From assembly GCA_964448935.1 (NCBI GenBank), contig CAYVBE010000116.1, positions 1 to 13,101 of the forward strand: a stretch of DNA of 13,101 nucleotides, in the 5' to 3' direction. The notes below the pieces were generated by a model that saw only the letters and a list, made by a program, of their open reading frames with translations, made no database searches and had not been told where the DNA came from. Below are positions 5,769 to 10,675 of the stretch, in pieces. The stretch comes from CAYVBE01 sp964448935. GTDB taxonomy: Bacteria > Planctomycetota > Brocadiia > SM23-32. Positions within the stretch are counted from its first letter, which is position 1. Each line of letters opens with the position of its first letter. The position numbers and the translations under genes are program-made.

Positions 5769-7016
5769 TCAGCGGACGTCATCGAAAGTCTCGAACATCG
5801 CCACCAGATTTTTGACCGGCGTGTTGGCCTGCACGTTGTGGATGGCGTTGAAGACGAACCCGCCGTCCTCACCGAACACCTCGACGCGCTCCCTGACCTG
5901 TTCCCGCACCTCGTCGGGCGTGCCGAAGGGGAGGGTCTTCTGCGTGTCAATGCCGCCGCCCCAGAACACGATGTCGTCGCCGTAGGTCTCCTTCAGGTGC
6001 TGCGGGTCCATGTCGGCCGCGGAGCACTGGACGGGATTCAGGATGTCGAAACCGGCCTCGATGAAATCGGGGATGAGCGGTTCCACGCCGCCGCAGGAAT
6101 GGATGAAGGTGCGCCACGTAGTGTTCGCGTGAACCCAGTCGTTCACCCGGCGGTGGAAGGGCATGTAGAGGTCCCGGTAGGCGTCGCGGGAGATGAAGGG
6201 CCCGCGCTGGGTACCGAAGTCGGTTCCGGTGATGAAGAGCACGTCCACCACCTCTTCAACCGCCGGGCGAATGCGTTCCAGGTTCTCCAGCGCTATGTCG
6301 CACTGGCGGGCGAATATCTCGCGTACGTGCTCCCGCCGCGTGACCGTGGAGATGTACCATTCTTCGACGTCGCGTATGCCCTTCGGATGCTTGAGGAAGG
6401 GCGCCGGCACCAGAGCAATGTCGCCGAAGCCGGCGTCCCCGAAGCTGCCCACTACGCCCAGGCCGGTTTCGGACAGTTCGGCGGCGGAATCCCGCAGGAA
6501 GGCCAGGCTCTCGTCGGAGACCGGGCCGAACTCCTCCAGGTTGTCTTCCACCCGGAGGTTGTCATCGTCTATCGGCGGCTGCCGGACGATGGAGTCGAAG
6601 TAGTAGCCTCCTTCCGGCATGCGCGCGCAGGGCGGGGCGCTGCGGTCTCCCTCGGGATACATCAGGATGTCGCCGTTCGGTTCCGGCTCGGTGTTGAACT
6701 TGCCCGGCACCAGGACGGGCGTGCCGTCAAAGAGTTCCCACGGCTTCCAGTCCTCGTTCGCGAAGCCGAACATGTTGTCGCGGCCGCCCAGCCCCACCAC
6801 GTCTATGCCGAGCGCCTCACGAAGTTCGGCGTCCACCTCCCCCAGCATCTGGTACGGTTCGACGACCTTGACCGGTCCGTTCAGCCCCAGCGCGCGGCGA
6901 AGCCGGTAGACGGTCGAAGCCGCGGTGCCTGTGGTTGCCGTGGCCCCGAAGTCCATCGGCACGCGGTCCGGTTCCTCGTGCCGGATTGCGGTTTCAATTC
7001 TATCTCGGGAATTCAT
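5769..7016 (-). CDS. uroporphyrinogen decarboxylase (URO-D) family protein, methyltransferase-like
   Basis: This 415-aa cytoplasmic protein belongs to the URO-D/MtaA/CmuA fold, a TIM barrel used by corrinoid- and coenzyme M-type methyltransferases as well as HemE. The start MNSRDRIETAIRHEEPDRVP is the classic N-terminus of the family, so I place the start at the ATG at 7016, although the frame is open to 7070. The Shine-Dalgarno there is weak (a GGAG about 14 bases upstream). The zinc motif H306-x-C308 (FIHSCGG) is present. The third zinc ligand, a Cys in MtaA-type enzymes, aligns by eye with H393 in AIHNVQANTP. Other family landmarks are NPVQCSAADMD (327-337) and FWGGGIDTQ. HemE function is unlikely given the divergent sequence and the lack of haem genes nearby. 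The neighbouring sugar-oxidoreductase fusion 27 bp downstream suggests a catabolic methyl-transfer or demethylation role, but the substrate is unknown. Confidence 0.9.
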   Translation of the reverse strand: MNSRDRIETAIRHEEPDRVPMDFGATATTGTAASTVYRLRRALGLNGPVKVVEPYQMLGEVDAELREALGIDVVGLGGRDNMFGFANEDWKPWELFDGTPVLVPGKFNTEPEPNGDILMYPEGDRSAPPCARMPEGGYYFDSIVRQPPIDDDNLRVEDNLEEFGPVSDESLAFLRDSAAELSETGLGVVGSFGDAGFGDIALVPAPFLKHPKGIRDVEEWYISTVTRREHVREIFARQCDIALENLERIRPAVEEVVDVLFITGTDFGTQRGPFISRDAYRDLYMPFHRRVNDWVHANTTWRTFIHSCGGVEPLIPDFIEAGFDILNPVQCSAADMDPQHLKETYGDDIVFWGGGIDTQKTLPFGTPDEVREQVRERVEVFGEDGGFVFNAIHNVQANTPVKNLVAMFETFDDVR

Positions 7017-7103
7017 GTTCCAGGCCAGGCTCCGGGAAGGGGGGCTCTGCGTTGCGCCGCATGGTATCACAACCCGGTGCGGGTCGGCAAGGGGCTCTTG
7101 TCG

Positions 7104-8045
7104 TCACAGCAGGGCTGCGACTCCGGAGAGGTGGGTGGCTGCGCTGGCGTGGGTGGACCGGGCGCAGCGAAGGGTGCGCATGTAGCACTCCCGCTTGCTG
7201 GGCCTTTGCCATATCTGGTCCAGGCCGCTGCCGGTGGTGAAAGGGCTGAGCTTTGCGGCGAGCCGTGCGAAGGACCGGGCCGCGGCGTCCAGGTCCTCGC
7301 GGTCCGACAGGTCCATTGGGAGGGAGTAGATTCGGTTCAGGAACCGCACCGCAGCCAGGCTGGTGGCGACCACGCCGGTGGCGACCCTTTCGGCGCAGCG
7401 CCAGCCTTCCGGATGCCCGTGGGGGCAGAAGGCCGGTTCCTCCATCTGGCTGAGCCAGGCATCGTAGAATTGCAGGCCGGTGATCTGCTCCGCGCATCCG
7501 GTCCGGCCGGCGGTCATTGCGGCACCGAAGCGGACGGCTTCCTTGAACGCCTCCCGTGTGGTCAGGCAGGGCGTCGTCCGGCGCAGGATGCACAGCCGGG
7601 TGGCCTCGTCCACGGTGCAGGTCGGCTCAAGTCCCAGAGGCGCGGTCAGCGTGAGTTCGGACAGGTCTTCCTGCCAGTTCCGGGCGATGCTCCAGCAGGG
7701 CCACGAGCCGCAGAGGAGGACGGCCCCGTTGTTCACCGCGTTGCCGGCCCTGCGGCGGAAGTCCTCCCAGCCGTCCCGACGGGCTGCGGACAGTGCGACG
7801 GAGAATCCCAGCGCGTGGCCCAGGAATCGTATGCGGGACGGGCTGCGCGGGCTCACGGGACATGCCACACAGTCACCTGCCGCGCATACGGAAGGGGCGA
7901 AAGCCGCGCCGGAGAGCCCGGCCACGTAGTAGTACGGAAGGTCCGTCCCCCAGGTGGCCATCGCCGCGCGCACGCACGCGCTCAACGAATCCACCTCGTA
8001 GTATTCTCCCCAGAGGGAAACGGCCGACGCGTTAGTCGGAGACAT
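7104..8045 (-). CDS. Cys-rich protein with BtrH/peptidase C39-like N-terminal region
   Basis: This is probably a 313-aa cytoplasmic protein. Its N-terminal half (YYEVDSLSACVRAAMATWG) has the pattern of the BtrH N-terminal/C39-like papain fold: a helix-capping Cys (C24), then AGLSGAAF, a FLGHALGF strand-helix and a gated LLCGSWPCW segment. The fold assignment is from memory of the pattern and is tentative. Its C-terminal half is helical (YDAWLSQM, AVRFLNRI). There are about 14 cysteines, including a tight C54/C59/C62 group, which is unusual and could bind metal. The start is uncertain: the frame is open to 8210, with ATGs at 8093 and 8045. I prefer 8045 because the upstream peptide is low-complexity, but neither start has a good Shine-Dalgarno. 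It lies 87 bp upstream of the URO-D-like gene on the same strand and is probably the first gene of that operon. A peptidase or acyltransferase role is possible but not shown. Confidence 0.7.
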   Translation of the reverse strand: MSPTNASAVSLWGEYYEVDSLSACVRAAMATWGTDLPYYYVAGLSGAAFAPSVCAAGDCVACPVSPRSPSRIRFLGHALGFSVALSAARRDGWEDFRRRAGNAVNNGAVLLCGSWPCWSIARNWQEDLSELTLTAPLGLEPTCTVDEATRLCILRRTTPCLTTREAFKEAVRFGAAMTAGRTGCAEQITGLQFYDAWLSQMEEPAFCPHGHPEGWRCAERVATGVVATSLAAVRFLNRIYSLPMDLSDREDLDAAARSFARLAAKLSPFTTGSGLDQIWQRPSKRECYMRTLRCARSTHASAATHLSGVAALL

Positions 8046-8141
8046 TATTATGGTACTCGGCCAATCTTCACAGACAATATGTCGAGAGCCCATGCACCGG
8101 TTGAGTTCCGCCTGCCTGCGCGATACCGCGCACTGCGGGCC

Positions 8142-8171
8142 GCCCGCCGGAAGGCCGGCCTGCCCGCCGGA
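8142..8171. repeat. direct repeat flanking a 10-bp palindrome
   Basis: GCCCGCCGGA occurs at 8142-8151 and again at 8162-8171. The perfect palindrome AGGCCGGCCT (8152-8161) fills the exact 10-bp gap. The two repeats start 20 bp apart, about two helical turns, a spacing that would suit a dimeric regulator on one face of the DNA. In GC-rich DNA such an arrangement can also occur by chance. Confidence 0.45.
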
Positions 8172-8281
8172 CACGGCGTCTCCCGGCACAGACCGTCTTG
8201 CCTCCGACAATCCATGCTACACGATGCCACGGGCGGCCGCAAACAATCCCGCGTTCACTGGCACAGGCCGGTGAGGCATCT

Positions 8282-8287
8282 TAGAAT
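8282..8287 (+). promoter_or_regulatory. possible -10 element for the ThuA-transglutaminase-UPF0182 run
   Basis: TAGAAT matches the sigma-70 -10 consensus at five of six positions in an otherwise GC-rich stretch, about 100 bp upstream of the ThuA-like start. The corresponding -35 position (TGGCAC, 8259-8264, 17-bp spacer) is a poor match, so this is only a candidate. Confidence 0.3.
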
Positions 8288-8373
8288 ACCCGACGTGCAG
8301 CGCAATGACCTTCTGCTGCCGGAATCCGGGAGGTCGGGGCTTCTCGCTCCCGCTTTTCAATCAAGCATCGCTG

Positions 8374-8380
8374 AAGGAGA
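8374..8380 (+). promoter_or_regulatory. Shine-Dalgarno site fixing a GTG start
   Basis: AAGGAGA lies 7 bases before the GTG at 8388. It decides the start of the ThuA-like gene inside a frame that stays open for almost 3 kb upstream. Confidence 0.75.
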
Positions 8381-8387
8381 CCGTGCC

Positions 8388-9056
8388 GTGATCAAATTGC
8401 TGATGACGCGCCATTCGGAGGGATTTGAGCACACATACCTGCCGCACGCCGAGGTGGCCATCAAGAAGCTGGGGGAGCAGAGCGGGGCCTTCGAGGCGAC
8501 CACTACCGCCCGCAGCCGCCTGATCGGGCCGGATATGGAAGAACAGTACGACGTGCTTGCCTTCGCCACCACAGGTGAACTGGGCTGGGACGATGAGCAG
8601 AAGCAGGCGCTTCTGGACTTCGTCCGCAACGGCGGCGGCTTCGTCGGCATCCACAACGCCACCGATACCTTCTACGAGTGGCCCGAGTACGGCGAGATGG
8701 TCGGCGGATACTTCAACGGGCATCCTTGGCACGAAGAAGTGACCGTCAACGTCGAAAAGCCAGAGCACCCGGCCGTCGAGATGCTGGGTGATTCCTTCCA
8801 GGTCACCGACGAGATATACACCTTCAAGAACTGGGACCGGGAAGAGACCACCGTGCTCATGTCCCTGGACAACGACTCCGTTGACGTGTCGAAGGGCAAC
8901 CGGGAAGACGACGATTACGCCCTCGGCTGGTGCCACCCGTACGGCGAAGGGCGCGTCATTTACACCGGCCTGGGGCATCCGCCGGAACTGTGGGAGCAGG
9001 ACTGGTTTATGCAGCACATCCTGGCCTGCATCAAATGGGCCGCCGGGGTGGAGTGA
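8388..9056 (+). CDS. ThuA-like domain protein (type 1 glutamine amidotransferase-like fold)
   Basis: This 222-aa cytoplasmic protein spans the ThuA (trehalose utilisation) domain from end to end. After the first strand (IKLLMTRHSEGFEH, 2-15) come DVLAFATTGEL (55-65), the nucleophile-elbow region GGGFVGIHNATDTF (82-95), GGYFNGHPWHEE (106-117), DEIYTFKNW (141-149) and CHPYGEGRVIYTGLGH (182-197). These are the conserved blocks of the family. The GIH motif replaces the Cys nucleophile of true glutamine amidotransferases, so amidotransferase activity is not expected. In ThuA/ThuB systems the family is linked to 3-keto-disaccharide metabolism together with a Gfo/Idh/MocA dehydrogenase, and such an oxidoreductase lies in the divergent block here. 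The GTG start at 8388 follows from the AAGGAGA site and from where family similarity begins. A transglutaminase gene starts 22 bp downstream. Confidence 0.9.
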   Translation: MIKLLMTRHSEGFEHTYLPHAEVAIKKLGEQSGAFEATTTARSRLIGPDMEEQYDVLAFATTGELGWDDEQKQALLDFVRNGGGFVGIHNATDTFYEWPEYGEMVGGYFNGHPWHEEVTVNVEKPEHPAVEMLGDSFQVTDEIYTFKNWDREETTVLMSLDNDSVDVSKGNREDDDYALGWCHPYGEGRVIYTGLGHPPELWEQDWFMQHILACIKWAAGVE

Positions 9057-9078
9057 GTCCACGGGAGGGCGCTGAGCC

Positions 9079-10629
9079 GTGAAACCGCAAAGGGCCGGCT
9101 GGGAATTTCGCACACTGCGGACGGCCCTGGTGTGTCTGCTGGCCGCCGTCTGGGCCGTCTGCCTGCCGACGACCGCCGTGGAGAGTTCCGAGAAGCTGCT
9201 GGACGAGTGGCATGTGATCTACCTGAACGGCCAGAAGGCCGGACACGAGCATGCCACTGGGTGGAGGTTCGAGGGCGACCAAGGGGCCATCTACGAGACG
9301 GTGACGCAGCAGGAGTTCACCATTCAGCGCGGCCCCTTTCGCCTGGCGTTCACCAGCGACAACGTAATTCGTGAGGGCGCCGACGGCCGGGTGCGGAGCT
9401 TCACAGCCCACCAGAAGCAGGGCCCGGTGACGCAACATACCGAAGGCCGCCTGGAGGATGGTCAGATGGTTCTCGAAACGACCGTCGGCGCTGCCACGAC
9501 GAGGAAACGCGTGGACCCACCGTCCGGCCTGGGTCCTCACGCGCTACGAAAGCTGCGCGGCGAGAAGGGTTTCGAGCCGGGCACAACTTACAGCGTTACG
9601 GTTTTCCTCGCCGAATTTCCGGCCCGTGCGGTGAAGATGGATTGCCGTGTCGGCCCGCCCGAGCAGCGGGAGGTCGGCGGTCGGATGCGCACGCTCCATC
9701 CCATCCACGCCACCCTCGATATCCTGCCGGGCCTCCGGGCCACTGAATGGGTGGACGACCAGAACCGGACGTGGCTGACGCGCGCCCCGCTCAGCGGCAG
9801 CCTGACACTGGAGACGCGTCGGGCCGACGAGGAAGCAGCCTCAGCAGAGAACCGCCCGACGGACTTGTGGGAGGCATCCGTCCTCCGGCCCGACAGACCG
9901 ATCCAGCGGCCGCGGGAGACGGAGCGGGTCCGGCTGCTGCTGGTGCCGGCCTCCGGGAATTCGGAGGTGCCGGACCTGCCGACCGGCCCTTTCCAGACCG
10001 TGAAGCGGACGGACCGGGGCGTCGAGGTCACCGTGCAGCGCGCCCATCCATCTCCGGGACGGGGCTACGAGCGTTCGTACGAGGGCGACGCTTATGAGGC
10101 GTTTCTGCGGCCAAACCGCTGGCTGGAAACCGAAGAGCCCGTCATCGTCGAGATGAGCAGGGAGGCCGTGGGAGATGCCGAGGATGCCCTGGCCGCCGCA
10201 CAACACATCGAGGAATACGTCAGGGCGCACATCGCGCGGAAGACGCTGGCCCTGGGCATGGCCACCGCGGCCCAGACGGCACGCCAGAAGGAGGGCGACT
10301 GCACCGAGCATGCCATGTTGACGGCGGCGCTGGCGCGCGCGGCCGGCATGCCGGCCCGCGTGGTTGAGGGGCTGGCTTACGTGACCGATCATCAGGGCGG
10401 CCTGTTTGGCTATCACATGTGGACGGAGGCATACGTGGGGGAATGGCTGCCGCTGGACGCCGCGCTGGGCGGACACGATGCCACGCACCTTGTCCTGGCC
10501 CGGTCTGACCTGAACGAGCCCGGCAGCCTGGCGGGCGTCTGGGGCATGATGCGGTATTTCGGGAAGTTCGAGGTCCGCGTGCTGGAAGTGACTCACGATC
10601 CTTCCGAGCCGCAGAAACAGGCCGGCTGA
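9079..10629 (+). CDS. exported transglutaminase-like (papain-fold) protein
   Basis: This 516-aa protein has a signal peptide or N-terminal anchor (basic MKPQRAGWEFRTLR, hydrophobic core about 15-33), so it acts outside the cytoplasm. Residues about 40-330 are a beta-rich N-terminal region (DEWHVIYLNGQKAGHEH and following) with no motif I can name. Residues about 365-475 are a transglutaminase-like core with the complete catalytic triad: C408 in EGDCTEHA, H446 in GYHMWTEAYV and D460 in WLPLDAAL. Members of this superfamily cross-link proteins or hydrolyse peptides. The exact reaction is not predictable here. The GTG start at 9079 has a GGGAGGG site 9 bases upstream. It lies 22 bp after the ThuA-like gene and 46 bp before a UPF0182 membrane protein gene, so it is probably in one operon with both. 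Pairing with a large envelope protein suggests cell-surface work rather than sugar metabolism. Confidence 0.9.
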   Translation: MKPQRAGWEFRTLRTALVCLLAAVWAVCLPTTAVESSEKLLDEWHVIYLNGQKAGHEHATGWRFEGDQGAIYETVTQQEFTIQRGPFRLAFTSDNVIREGADGRVRSFTAHQKQGPVTQHTEGRLEDGQMVLETTVGAATTRKRVDPPSGLGPHALRKLRGEKGFEPGTTYSVTVFLAEFPARAVKMDCRVGPPEQREVGGRMRTLHPIHATLDILPGLRATEWVDDQNRTWLTRAPLSGSLTLETRRADEEAASAENRPTDLWEASVLRPDRPIQRPRETERVRLLLVPASGNSEVPDLPTGPFQTVKRTDRGVEVTVQRAHPSPGRGYERSYEGDAYEAFLRPNRWLETEEPVIVEMSREAVGDAEDALAAAQHIEEYVRAHIARKTLALGMATAAQTARQKEGDCTEHAMLTAALARAAGMPARVVEGLAYVTDHQGGLFGYHMWTEAYVGEWLPLDAALGGHDATHLVLARSDLNEPGSLAGVWGMMRYFGKFEVRVLEVTHDPSEPQKQAG

Positions 10630-10675
10630 GCCGTCTGCCTGCAAAGGAATCCTTTCGTCTGCCCGGAGCACGACA

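Larger units (their letters stand above)
8046..8387. other. divergent intergenic region with repeats, likely shared regulatory region
   Basis: These 342 bases separate the minus-strand sugar/URO-D block from the plus-strand ThuA block, so promoters for both should lie here. I see three notable elements: a 6-bp stem TGCGCG/CGCGCA with a 4-base loop (8117-8132), a direct repeat of GCCCGCCGGA (8142-8151 and 8162-8171) flanking the palindrome AGGCCGGCCT (8152-8161), and a TAGAAT -10-like hexamer at 8282-8287. Frames run through it on both strands (the upward extension of the gene ending at 7104, and a very long plus frame), but neither translation looks like protein. Confidence 0.6.

Noticed and set aside
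7072..7084. A short inverted repeat ACCCG-GTG-CGGGT between the Cys-rich and URO-D-like genes.
   Set aside because: A 5-bp stem with a 3-base loop and no U-tract is too common in GC-rich DNA to call a terminator or regulatory hairpin.
8046..8210. An upstream extension of the Cys-rich protein to start at 8210 (368 aa).
   Set aside because: The extra 55 residues (MSEARRSVPGDAV...) look like translated intergenic repeats, including the GCCCGCCGGA repeat, and no Shine-Dalgarno site precedes that start.
5625..9056. A 1143-codon open frame on the plus strand.
   Set aside because: Only its last 222 codons (from the GTG at 8388) look like protein, the ThuA-like gene. The rest lies opposite the URO-D-like, fusion and BtrH-like genes and reads as low-complexity Arg/Gly/Ala/His-rich sequence, as expected for the antisense of GC-rich genes.
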